Positions 51,262-59,600 of a stretch of DNA of 64,000 bases are shown here, in pieces (the stretch's first letter is position 1; each line of letters begins with the position of its first letter). Made by a program: the position numbers and the translations under genes. A model generated the notes under the pieces. It was not told the DNA's origin, ran no database searches, and worked only from the letters and a program-made list of their open reading frames with translations. The DNA lies in contig JBOFWM010000041.1 in assembly GCA_051653625.1 (NCBI GenBank), positions 1-64,000 of the forward strand, in the 5' to 3' direction. The stretch comes from SFDP01 sp051653625. GTDB lineage: Bacteria; Bacillota; Clostridia; Lachnospirales; Lachnospiraceae.

Positions 51262-51403
51262 TGTTTTTTCCTCCATTTGGTTTAATTTCCTGTTTTCAGG
51301 GTGCTTCCGTATACTTCTAGAATATTGAACTTCCATTACCACCTCTTTTTATCAAAAAAGGAACCGATAATAATCCATATACGTGTTTTTTTACAACTTT
51401 TAC

Positions 51404-51432
51404 ATTATATCACGTTTTTTTTTCATATGCAA
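51404..51432 (-). promoter_or_regulatory. Promoter of rpsB-tsf
   Basis: TTGCAT (51427-51432), 17 bases with a nine-A tract, TATAAT (51404-51409) with extended TGA. A leader of about 135 bases precedes the S2 start. Confidence 0.75.
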
Positions 51433-51441
51433 TATATTTTC

Positions 51442-52005
51442 TTAGTTGATTTTTCTAGATGTTATAATTTCTGCAATTTCTAAATCACTTGCTCCTTTTG
51501 GAATTTCATGTTGACCTACTCTGATTTTTTTATCATAACCATTCTTTATCAAAAATCGATTATACTCTTCTATTGATTCAATCACTCCTTGTTCAAATAG
51601 TTTTCTACTAACCGTTTCTGAACCATCACCACTACTAACAGTAACAATAAAATATGTTTCATCTTCTTGATTAGACTCTGTTTCTTTCCAAGATTCAACC
51701 TTCGAATCTAATTCTGTCTCTATCTCAGATTCAACCTCCGATTCTAGTTCTGTCCCTGTCTCAGATTCAACCTCCGATTCTAGTTCTGTCTCTATCTCAG
51801 ATTCAACCTCCGATTCTAGTTCTGTCCCTGTCTCAGATTCATTTGAAATATTCGTTAATACCTGGCTTTCTATATACCCCAGTTCTTTCGCTCGCTTAAT
51901 AATCTCCTCATCTGTCATAGATGAATCTTTTTTTAAATTGAACATAAGTAAAAATGTAACTAGAATTCCTAATCCAAGCCCGCGCAAATAATATTTTAGT
52001 TTCAT
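51442..52005 (-). CDS. Membrane-anchored stand-alone MltG/YceG N-terminal-like domain protein
   Basis: 187 residues: N-terminal membrane helix (about 8-22), a short charged part, four 12-residue acidic repeats (58-105), then a domain (about 118-185) with SRKLFEQGVIESIEEYNRFL and IPKGASDLEIAEII. This pattern matches the LysM-like N-terminal domain of the MltG (YceG) endolytic transglycosylase, but the catalytic domain is absent. It may bind wall or compete with MltG; function unknown. It is the last gene of the flagellar unit, 22 bases after the next gene upstream. Confidence 0.75.
   Translation of the reverse strand: MKLKYYLRGLGLGILVTFLLMFNLKKDSSMTDEEIIKRAKELGYIESQVLTNISNESETGTELESEVESEIETELESEVESETGTELESEVESEIETELDSKVESWKETESNQEDETYFIVTVSSGDGSETVSRKLFEQGVIESIEEYNRFLIKNGYDKKIRVGQHEIPKGASDLEIAEIITSRKIN
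51691..51834 (-). repeat. Four 36-base in-frame repeats
   Basis: Residues 58-105 of the MltG-like protein are four 12-residue units alternating ETGTELESEVES and EIETELESEVES, the last degenerate. Near-identical DNA units point to recent duplication of a 72-base pair unit. Confidence 0.9.
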
Positions 52006-52027
52006 ACTAATAGTAATCCTCTCTTTT

Positions 52028-52732
52028 CTATAGTTCTTGAAAAAGATCTATTACTAGTTTCACTTCTCCAACACCTAGTCCTAATTCTTTCGCAATTGCC
52101 ATATTCGATTTTCCTTCATTATGCAAAGAAAGTATCATATCATTATTATTTCCTTCTTCTGTTGTATCAAAGTTAAGTTCTACTTTTGCATTATTTCTTT
52201 TTCTTTTTTTTGTAACTTTTTCTTCTTTCGGTTCTTCTTTTATAACAGTTGTGTTATTTTCACTTTCTTTTTTACTACTCATTTGTATCTCATTCGATAC
52301 GATATTTTTATTTTCTATAAGTTCTTCCGCTATAGAAGCATCTTTTACTTTATTTGAAATATCTGAAATTGTATTTTTTATCTGTGTTTGTTTATTATTT
52401 AACATATCATATAAAAACAAAACTTCTTCTTGATTTTTGTGTATTTGTTCTAGAACAGTATCTGAATATTCATTGATAGCCATAATTTTTTCATTTGATA
52501 AACGTTCCATTAATCGTTCATTTTTTTCTATATGAGCTGTAATAAATTCTTCAATTTTCTCTTCTAAATCAATTTTTTCTATACTTATCTCTTCCTCAAT
52601 TACTTTTTTCACATATGTTCTTTCTGCTTCCGTAATTACCTCTGAGTTTTTGTGAATTTTTTCTGGCAACAAAAAACTAATTATTACTAATAAAATGCCC
52701 CCAATTAAAATCACGATTTCTATAATACCCAT
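52028..52732 (-). CDS. Membrane protein with coiled coil and C-terminal HTH-like segment (DUF6115-type)
   Basis: 234 residues: membrane helix at 4-22, charged coiled coil (about 35-140), a Lys-rich linker (about 160-185), and a C-terminal segment ILSLHNEGKSNMAIAKELGLGVGEVKLVI that looks like a helix-turn-helix of the resolvase/sigma type. I believe this matches the uncharacterised DUF6115 family found next to flagellar genes in Lachnospirales, recalled and not checked. AAGGAG precedes the ATG. A membrane-tethered DNA- or RNA-binding role is possible but speculative. Confidence 0.65.
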   Translation of the reverse strand: MGIIEIVILIGGILLVIISFLLPEKIHKNSEVITEAERTYVKKVIEEEISIEKIDLEEKIEEFITAHIEKNERLMERLSNEKIMAINEYSDTVLEQIHKNQEEVLFLYDMLNNKQTQIKNTISDISNKVKDASIAEELIENKNIVSNEIQMSSKKESENNTTVIKEEPKEEKVTKKRKRNNAKVELNFDTTEEGNNNDMILSLHNEGKSNMAIAKELGLGVGEVKLVIDLFQEL

Positions 52733-52749
52733 CTATACAACTCCTTTTT

Positions 52750-53073
52750 CTACACTTTTAAATCAAAACCTTGCGTTTTTGGTTTTACAATTCCATCTTT
52801 ATTATGTTCATTCTTACTTTTTTTCTCTTTTTTCATATCATTATTTTTAAAATATTGACCGTTCCCTTTTTCTTTGGCATCAAATTTTTTTTGCTGATTT
52901 CTGCCTTCTTCCATGTCATGTACTTTTTTTACATTTTCATTCACTTCTTTTTTAAATGCATTTTCAAAATTCCCTTGATCAACTAATGGCTTCTGTTGTT
53001 CATTATGTTTTTGTGTCGTATAATCTTGAACACGTGACATATAACCATTTAATTCTACACTTCCTATTGCCAT
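52750..53073 (-). CDS. Hypothetical small basic protein in the flagellar operon
   Basis: 107 residues, very rich in Lys, Asn, Gln and Glu, with no hydrophobic segment; the N-terminus MAIGSVELNGYMSRVQDY is the least biased part. No domain recognised; likely disordered. AAGGGGGG lies just before the ATG. It is 14 bases after FapA copy 2 and 17 before the DUF6115-type gene, so it is part of the motility operon; its function is unknown. Confidence 0.7.
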   Translation of the reverse strand: MAIGSVELNGYMSRVQDYTTQKHNEQQKPLVDQGNFENAFKKEVNENVKKVHDMEEGRNQQKKFDAKEKGNGQYFKNNDMKKEKKSKNEHNKDGIVKPKTQGFDLKV

Positions 53074-53087
53074 ATGCCTTCCCCCCT

Positions 53088-54674
53088 TTAAAATGATTGA
53101 TATTTTATCACACCATCTTGCTTTACAAACTTACATTCTTTTACAGTTTCTTTTACTATTTGGGAAACATCCGATATTACAATTTTTGTTCCTTGAAAAA
53201 TTTCTTTTCTCCCTATCACATAGGAATTATTACTTAATTGTATAATTCGATGTAACGTAGTAATTTCCTGCTCTTTTCCTATTAATTCTTTTTGTTTTAA
53301 TGTTACAATATTAGATAACTCCTGCACTTGTTTTACTTGTGCTTTTGGCATCTTTACACCAGTTGCTATTTTGTTTTTTATGGAATCAATAACAGGACTT
53401 GCAGCAAGAATTGTTTTTCTAGCTTCCGATATGTCTTTTTGAAGATCTTTATACTTTTGTTTCATATTAGGATTAACACCAACTTCTAATATGGTATCTG
53501 CACCTAATTTTGACCCAAGGATGTTTGCTTCAATATAATTTGTAGCACATAGATATCCACCTGTAATTGCTCCTTTATTGTCCACAACACTTATATGAGT
53601 ACCAGCTAATACATTGCTATATAAGATTGCTCCTGCTTTAATATTACCTTTTGCTTCAACTGAAGTGTTTTCAATAAAAGAAACCATAATGCTTTCACCA
53701 GCAATAAGTTTTCCCTTACCCATTCCATTCATACCTCTAGCAATCATAATATTTTTACCAGCCTCAATCGTTGCAGACTCAACACTACCTAAAACTTCTA
53801 CATTACCCGTTGCAATAATTTCAAAATTTGCTCTTACATTTCCTGTAATTTTCACATCTCCATCGTATGAAATATTGCCTGTAGATGTATCCACCTCTTC
53901 TAAAATCATTACATCATTTACAACAATGGTTTCTCCCGACAATTCAACGTGTCCATCAATCATTGAATATGCCTCTTTTTTATCAGGCGAAAGTTCTACA
54001 TTTTTCCCTACTTTTAATACTTTCTTTTTCACAACTTGTGGTTTTATACTTTGACCTTTAAGATTTTTCCCACAAATACCTGCTACCGCCGGATGAAGTT
54101 TTGCTAAAATACCACCCTTACTACACTTACTAAATATGTCTAAATTAAAATAATCTACACTTCCATCTTCTTTTCTTTTCGGATGAGCTTTGGGATCAAT
54201 ATCAAATAAGTATTCAACATATGCATCTTTCCCCGGAACTGCATTTTCACCTTTTGCTATTAAGTAATATGTAAAATATTTTTTATCCGACAAAAAAATA
54301 TCAATATTGGATTCTACTATTCCAAAATTGATACCCATACATTTTAAATCATTTAACATTTGAGTTTTACTAATTACTTCTCCATCATTAGAACCTGGGA
54401 TAATTCTTGCTTGCAACTCCATATTATCTTCACTTAAAAAATATTCTACTTTTTCAGGAATCGGAATCCCTTTATTTTCATTTACTTTTACAGTTTGTTC
54501 TGAACTTAATGAATGAACAATATTTTTTATTGTAGTTAGATTAAATTCAATATTATTTACTTCTAAATATGATATAAGTTCTTCCATATTTATTTTTTTA
54601 CCATTAGTTTTTTCTGGAATAAAATCAATATACGTTCCAGAATCTTTATTTACTATTCGGAAAAAAGCATCCAT
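53088..54674 (-). CDS. FapA/DUF342 family protein (copy 2)
   Basis: 528 residues of the same family as the protein at 46840, longer at the N-terminus. The beta-helix core (about 225-400) shows repeating GNV/GNI turns, e.g. GDVKITGNVRANFEIIATGNV; a coiled coil (about 405-470) follows. In Clostridia this copy sits with the motility sigma factor and chemotaxis genes. GGGAG precedes the ATG; it follows the sigma gene by 15 bases. Function in flagellar assembly is suggested by name and context only. Confidence 0.85.
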   Translation of the reverse strand: MDAFFRIVNKDSGTYIDFIPEKTNGKKINMEELISYLEVNNIEFNLTTIKNIVHSLSSEQTVKVNENKGIPIPEKVEYFLSEDNMELQARIIPGSNDGEVISKTQMLNDLKCMGINFGIVESNIDIFLSDKKYFTYYLIAKGENAVPGKDAYVEYLFDIDPKAHPKRKEDGSVDYFNLDIFSKCSKGGILAKLHPAVAGICGKNLKGQSIKPQVVKKKVLKVGKNVELSPDKKEAYSMIDGHVELSGETIVVNDVMILEEVDTSTGNISYDGDVKITGNVRANFEIIATGNVEVLGSVESATIEAGKNIMIARGMNGMGKGKLIAGESIMVSFIENTSVEAKGNIKAGAILYSNVLAGTHISVVDNKGAITGGYLCATNYIEANILGSKLGADTILEVGVNPNMKQKYKDLQKDISEARKTILAASPVIDSIKNKIATGVKMPKAQVKQVQELSNIVTLKQKELIGKEQEITTLHRIIQLSNNSYVIGRKEIFQGTKIVISDVSQIVKETVKECKFVKQDGVIKYQSF

Positions 54675-54689
54675 TTTTAACTCCCTATT

Positions 54690-55454
54690 CTAATTCGTAA
54701 AAATCCCCATATAGTTCCCCATTTTACTTTTTAATTTTTCTAAACCTTTTGTATGAAGTTGCGAAATTCGAGATTCAGTAACATCCAGAATAAAACTTAT
54801 TTCTTTTAATGTAAGCTCTTCATAGTAATATAGCTCTATCACTCTTCGTTCCTTTTCTGTCAAACTTGATAATCCTTCTTTTAGCATTTTCCCAAGTTCT
54901 TCCTGCTCTATTGATTCTTCTGGAATCATATAATGTTTTGATGATGCTGCAGTATTTGCAATCTCACTTCCTTGATCTAGAAATTCATTAAGAGAAATTA
55001 CATTCGTAATTTTCATTTGTGATTGAATTTGAATATATTCTGACTCCGAAACACTTAATGCTTTTGCAATCTCAGAATCTGTTGCCGCACGACCGTGTCT
55101 TGCTTCAATTTCTTTTGTTATGGTATCAATTTTTCTTTGTTTTTGTCGTATTGTTCTAGGAATCCAATCCATTTTTCTAATTTGATCTAAAATAGAACCT
55201 CTAATTCGAAGAGATGCATATGTCTCAAATTTAATATTTTTTTTGCAATCAAATTTGTCAATTGCATCCATAAGTCCAAATATACCATACCCTACTAAGT
55301 CATCATATTCAACATTATTTCCCAAATACATACTTAGTCGACCCGCCACCAACTTGACTAAAGGTGCGTATTCTAAAATAATTTCTTCTCTAATATCTAA
55401 AGAATGTGTTTTTGAATATTTCTCCCACAACTTCAATCTTTGGTTTTGATCCAT
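54690..55454 (-). CDS. fliA: FliA/WhiG-family motility sigma factor (SigD)
   Basis: Sigma-28-type factor of 254 residues that directs late flagellar and chemotaxis genes. Region 2 (YDDLVGYGIFGLMDAIDKFD and FETYASLRIRGSILDQIRK), region 3 and region 4 (LTEKERRVIELYYYEELTLKEI, then VTESRISQLHTKGLEKLK) are complete. AGAGG precedes the ATG. It lies inside the large motility operon downstream of cheD, as sigD does in B. subtilis. The symbol sigD is equally suitable. Confidence 0.94.
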   Translation of the reverse strand: MDQNQRLKLWEKYSKTHSLDIREEIILEYAPLVKLVAGRLSMYLGNNVEYDDLVGYGIFGLMDAIDKFDCKKNIKFETYASLRIRGSILDQIRKMDWIPRTIRQKQRKIDTITKEIEARHGRAATDSEIAKALSVSESEYIQIQSQMKITNVISLNEFLDQGSEIANTAASSKHYMIPEESIEQEELGKMLKEGLSSLTEKERRVIELYYYEELTLKEISFILDVTESRISQLHTKGLEKLKSKMGNYMGIFTN

Positions 55455-55486
55455 TCACATTATACCTCTCTTCAAATTACTTTATA

Positions 55487-55729
55487 TTACTCTTTCTCGA
55501 CCACATTTCCTTCCTCCGAGTCTTTTAACTCTTGAGTCGGAGAAACTTGTCCTTCTATTTTCTCTAATAGTTTTTCGTAGATAATACCCAAAAAGTAGAA
55601 TAAAATAAGCACAACAAGTAATCGAATTAGTGTAACATCTAATTCAGATTTCATCCAAAAACTGAAAAAACTTGTAATTGCTCCTGCTATCAACATAAAT
55701 AATATGGAAAATTTCTTCTTTTCTTTCAT
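55487..55729 (-). CDS. Small two-helix membrane protein, unknown
   Basis: 80 residues, two hydrophobic helices (about 8-24 and 32-50), acidic C-terminal tail. No family recognised. It sits between cheD (16 bases) and the sigma factor gene (32 bases), a position where Firmicutes often have a short unannotated gene. The ribosome site is weak. Membership of the motility operon is clear from spacing; function unknown. Confidence 0.65.
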   Translation of the reverse strand: MKEKKKFSILFMLIAGAITSFFSFWMKSELDVTLIRLLVVLILFYFLGIIYEKLLEKIEGQVSPTQELKDSEEGNVVEKE

Positions 55730-55745
55730 ATATAACTACCATTTC

Positions 55746-56225
55746 TTATATAATTTTTATTGGATGTCCTATTGTTTTAATATGATATTCTCCCGTTTCT
55801 GGAAAAAATGTTACAGTTCTTCCGTAATTTTTTCCAGTATCATTCGCTTTCAAAGGAATTTTTAATTCTTTCAGCTTTGCAATACATGCCTCTGTATTTC
55901 TTTCCCCAATCCGAATCATATTTACATTGCTTTGTAGTGCAAACATTTGTGCTCCACCTGCTATTTTTGCAACAAGTCTTGATTTATTAGCACCTTTGGT
56001 TACTACACGTCGAAGCAATTCTTCTATTCCTGTATCTGCAAATTTTGCAATATTCTGATTATTTTTTATAGTTGTGCTGTCTGGAAGCATTACATGTACC
56101 ATGCCGCAAATTTTTGTAATTGGATCCCATAATACTACACCGACACATGATCCCAATCCTAATGTGCAAATAGAATCTTTCCCACTACACACATTTAAAT
56201 CAGCCATTCCCACTCTTATTTCCAT
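55746..56225 (-). CDS. cheD: Chemoreceptor glutamine deamidase CheD
   Basis: Deamidates glutamines of chemoreceptors and activates CheC. Catalytic Cys27 in TLGLGSCVGV and His44 in GMVHVMLPDS are present. 159 residues. CGGAGA precedes the ATG. CheC, its partner, is the gene just upstream (44 bases). Confidence 0.95.
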   Translation of the reverse strand: MEIRVGMADLNVCSGKDSICTLGLGSCVGVVLWDPITKICGMVHVMLPDSTTIKNNQNIAKFADTGIEELLRRVVTKGANKSRLVAKIAGGAQMFALQSNVNMIRIGERNTEACIAKLKELKIPLKANDTGKNYGRTVTFFPETGEYHIKTIGHPIKII

Positions 56226-56269
56226 AGCTATCTCCGTTCATATTAATAATACAATTGTAACATACCAGT

Positions 56270-56884
56270 TTATATTGCAATTCCTAAAGATGCCAATATT
56301 TTTCCGTATGAATCCATGTCTGGAACCATAATAAAAAATCCATCTATCTCAATTTCATCTGATATTTGAGATTGTATTAATAAGATTTTATCACCTAATC
56401 GTCCGAATTCAATAGCAGGTACACTTAATATAGCTCCTGCCATATCAATCGTTAAATCTGGAACAGTTGGATAAATCTTCAAATTTGTTAAAGCAGCTAA
56501 TGCGTTTAAATATGCACCTGTAATAATATTTGAGATTTCTTTTAATGCTGAAATTTCTATTTCTCCAAACTCTTCTGAAACCATACCCCCCATTAATTTT
56601 TTTACTAAATGCATGGCAATTTCTTTTTTCACAAGAAACATAATACTACCATGAATATCTCCTTCAACCCCCAAATATATTCCCGCTAGAACTTGCTCTT
56701 CTCCTCCAAGAATTTTCCCAATCTCATTAAAATCAAGTAATTTCACTTGTGGAACTTTCATATCTATTTTACATTGAAGCATTGTTGCTAATGCCGTTGT
56801 TGCATTTCCAGCACCAATATTCCCAATTTCTTTTAGGACATCAAAATACGTTGTTGACATGCTTTCTAATGTTAATTCACTCAT
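56270..56884 (-). CDS. cheC: CheY-P phosphatase CheC
   Basis: Dephosphorylates CheY-P; active with CheD. Two active-site helices are present: KEIGNIGAGNATTALA near the N-terminus and KEISNIITGAYLNAL in the second half, each with the Glu-x2-Asn pair. ATG 56884 (204 residues) has GGGGG upstream; a GTG four codons earlier lacks a site of its own. It lies between cheW and cheD. Confidence 0.94.
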   Translation of the reverse strand: MSELTLESMSTTYFDVLKEIGNIGAGNATTALATMLQCKIDMKVPQVKLLDFNEIGKILGGEEQVLAGIYLGVEGDIHGSIMFLVKKEIAMHLVKKLMGGMVSEEFGEIEISALKEISNIITGAYLNALAALTNLKIYPTVPDLTIDMAGAILSVPAIEFGRLGDKILLIQSQISDEIEIDGFFIMVPDMDSYGKILASLGIAI

Positions 56885-56914
56885 ATAAACCCCCACCTTT
56901 CATCCATTCTTTCA

Positions 56915-57367
56915 TTATTCAGTTTCTATTGCAACTGAATTTAAATCAAGTAGCGAAACTAAAGAATCACCAAATCTCCCAATTCCATGAACATATTTTT
57001 TAGTATCTTCGTTGTTACTATCATAAGATACTTTTTCAATCGAATCATTTTCTAATGTAAGAACTTCTCTTACTTGATCAACAATAAATCCTAATGTCCC
57101 AAATTGTTCTAATTTTATTATGATAATTCTTGTGTCTTTTGTGAATACATCTTCAGCTAGCCCCATCTTTAATCTAAGACTTAAAACTGGTATAACCTCT
57201 CCACGTAAATTAATAACCCCTTTTATGTAATCTTCTACCGTTGGTACTCGAGTTATATGTTGCATTCTCACTATGTTTTCTATATATTTTATATCAATAC
57301 CAAATTGTTCTTCTCCAAGAGATATCACAATAAATTGTGTTGTACCTGCAAAAACTACTTCTTCCAT
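56915..57367 (-). CDS. cheW: Chemotaxis coupling protein CheW
   Basis: Couples chemoreceptors to CheA. 150 residues of two five-stranded barrels, with VVSLGEEQFGIDIKYIENIVR-type opening, GVINLRGEVIPVLSLR and FIVDQVREVL as family markers. GAGAGG precedes the ATG. It is 19 bases after cheA. Confidence 0.96.
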   Translation of the reverse strand: MEEVVFAGTTQFIVISLGEEQFGIDIKYIENIVRMQHITRVPTVEDYIKGVINLRGEVIPVLSLRLKMGLAEDVFTKDTRIIIIKLEQFGTLGFIVDQVREVLTLENDSIEKVSYDSNNEDTKKYVHGIGRFGDSLVSLLDLNSVAIETE

Positions 57368-57386
57368 TATAAAACACCTCTCTTTC

Positions 57387-59510
57387 CTATATCAATGCAT
57401 TAGAATCTAAAATAAGTGCCACTTCTCCATCACCTAAAATAGTTGCTCCACTTATAATTTTACTTTTATTAATATATTTGCCCATTGATTTTATTACGAT
57501 TTCTTGTTGCCCAACTAATTCATCAATAATTAATCCTGCAAGTTTATCTCCTTTTTTCACAATGACAACTATTAAATTATCTTCTTTTGATTTTGACGAA
57601 TCAATATCTAATACTTGATTTAATCGAATAAGTGGAATTACACTTCCTCTTAAATTAATTACCTCTTTCGATTGTACGATTTTAATGTCTTCTGGTACAA
57701 TATCTTCAATTGTTTGGATATTACCAAGAGAGATTGCATATTTTTCATTTCCAACTACAATCATAAGAGCTTGAATAATAGCTAACGTTAATGGAAGTCG
57801 AATCGTCCAAACACTACCTTCACCTAACGTACTCTTAACTTCTACTTCCCCGCTTAATGCTTCAATTTTTGATCTTACAACATCTAAACCAACACCTCTA
57901 CCCGAAACATCTGAAACCTCTTTTGCTGTTGAAAAGCTTGGTAAGAATAATAGATTAATAATTTCTTTTTCTGTCATTGTTGCTGCTTGTTCCACTGTAA
58001 TTGTACCGCGTTCGATAGCTTTTGCTTTTACCTTCTCAACGTCAATTCCATTTCCATCATCTTTTACTTCAATTACAACATTGTTTCCATCTTGATATGC
58101 ATCTAAATAAATTGACCCTACTTCTGGCTTTCCTCTTTCTCTTCTTGTATCTGTTTTTTCAAGACCATGATCTGCAGAATTACGTAAAAGATGCATTAGT
58201 GGATCGCCAATTTCATCTACCACTGTTCGATCTAATTCTGTTTCTTCTCCCGACATATAAAGTTCCATTTTTTTGTCTAATTTCTTTTGCAAATCACGAA
58301 TCATTCTTGGGAATTTGTTAACAACACTTTCTATTGGAACCATTCGAACTTTCATAACTGATTCATGAAGATTTGTTGTAACACTCTCTAAATATTCAAT
58401 TTGTTCATCAACATTTGCTTGCTCATTTCCTTCAGCTGTTGATGCAGAAACTAAAGAATTTTTCGCAATAATTAATTCGCTCACTAAGTTCATAAGTACA
58501 TCTAATTTTTCAATATCTACACGTACAGTTCTATTCACAACAGGTTTGCTTTTCTTTTCACCTGCTGGTTTTTGTTCTTTTTTCTTTTCACCTACTAGTT
58601 CAGCAGCTTGTGTTGTTTTTTGCTCAACAACTTTTGCTTCTTCTAATGTTACTTGTTGCTCTTTTTTCTCAAGTTCTAGTTCTTTTTCTGCCTTTTCTTC
58701 TTCTTGTTGTTCATGTGATTGGCTTGGCAATTCCACAAAATCTCCAAATACCGCTTCAATCTCTGATACGCTTTTTGCAGCAGTAATAATTTTATCAAGA
58801 TCATGTTCTGAAATCATAATAATACTGAAATCATAATCAAATTTTTCATCTTCCACATCTTGTGCAGTTGGATTTGAAATAATAATCTCTCCAAGTTCTT
58901 CTAATGCACGAAATACTAAAAATGCACGAGCTGCTTTTAAAATACAGCTTTCCTGAACATGTACAGTAAGACCAATAATATGTTTGCCCATTTTTTTTGC
59001 TTCAGTTAAAACGTGAAAAGAAACCTCATCAAATGTTATTTCTCCCCATTTATTTTCACTATTTTCTACTGCTGTTTCTGCTTCACTTGATGTAACACTT
59101 TCAGCTGACGCTGATTCATCTTTTAATTTTCCATTAAGAATATCATCAAGTGCACTTATAATATGTTTATTATCGTTTTCACCCTCATCTGCATTTGTTT
59201 GTATATTAGTTAAGTATTCTTCTAAAGCATCAAGACATTGAAATAAAATATCAATCATAGAAGCATTGATAATAATTGCACCATTTCTAACTTCTGAAAA
59301 AACATTTTCCATATTGTGTGTTAATAATTGCATACGCTTATATCCCATTGTTCCTGCCATTCCTTTTAAGGAATGTGCTGAACGAAATACTTCATTAATC
59401 GTATCCATATTCTCTGGTTCTTGCTCTAATTCTAAAATTTGCATGTTAAGATTTTGTAAATGCTCTTTTGCTTCATCAATAAATATCTCTAAATATTGGC
59501 TTACATCCAT
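57387..59510 (-). CDS. cheA: Chemotaxis histidine kinase CheA
   Basis: 707 residues: HPt domain with phosphoacceptor His46 in RSAHSLKGMA; P2 CheY-binding domain (about 165-255); a Glu/Lys/Gln-rich linker (260-330); dimerisation P3 (about 335-395); ATPase P4 with LMHLLRNSADHGLE, DDGNGID and SGRGVGLDVV; CheW-like P5 at the C-terminus with NLRGSVIPLIRL. GGGGAGG precedes the ATG. It has its own -10 element upstream besides readthrough from flhA-flhF-flhG. Confidence 0.97.
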   Translation of the reverse strand: MDVSQYLEIFIDEAKEHLQNLNMQILELEQEPENMDTINEVFRSAHSLKGMAGTMGYKRMQLLTHNMENVFSEVRNGAIIINASMIDILFQCLDALEEYLTNIQTNADEGENDNKHIISALDDILNGKLKDESASAESVTSSEAETAVENSENKWGEITFDEVSFHVLTEAKKMGKHIIGLTVHVQESCILKAARAFLVFRALEELGEIIISNPTAQDVEDEKFDYDFSIIMISEHDLDKIITAAKSVSEIEAVFGDFVELPSQSHEQQEEEKAEKELELEKKEQQVTLEEAKVVEQKTTQAAELVGEKKKEQKPAGEKKSKPVVNRTVRVDIEKLDVLMNLVSELIIAKNSLVSASTAEGNEQANVDEQIEYLESVTTNLHESVMKVRMVPIESVVNKFPRMIRDLQKKLDKKMELYMSGEETELDRTVVDEIGDPLMHLLRNSADHGLEKTDTRRERGKPEVGSIYLDAYQDGNNVVIEVKDDGNGIDVEKVKAKAIERGTITVEQAATMTEKEIINLLFLPSFSTAKEVSDVSGRGVGLDVVRSKIEALSGEVEVKSTLGEGSVWTIRLPLTLAIIQALMIVVGNEKYAISLGNIQTIEDIVPEDIKIVQSKEVINLRGSVIPLIRLNQVLDIDSSKSKEDNLIVVIVKKGDKLAGLIIDELVGQQEIVIKSMGKYINKSKIISGATILGDGEVALILDSNALI

Positions 59511-59549
59511 CTTTTTATCCTCCCCTAACTAACTATTATTTTACTTCAC

Positions 59550-59558
59550 ATTATAACA
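59550..59558 (-). promoter_or_regulatory. Extended -10 promoter element of cheA
   Basis: TGT-TATAAT on the minus strand (59550-59558) with no good -35. A small inverted repeat CACTTA/TAAGTG (6 base pairs) lies about 12 bases upstream. It could give cheA and downstream genes extra expression. Confidence 0.45.
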
Positions 59559-59600
59559 CATCGCCACTTACTCATAAGTGAATAGTGTAACTTATTTTTA

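Noticed and set aside
51691..51834. Tandem repeat as minisatellite or CRISPR
   Set aside because: 36-base units are in frame and code for acidic 12-residue repeats; no spacers.
59563..59580. Inverted repeat before cheA as a terminator of the PilZ gene
   Set aside because: It lies upstream of the start of cheA with no U-run and only six base pairs, and it is on the wrong side of the PilZ gene for termination of that message.
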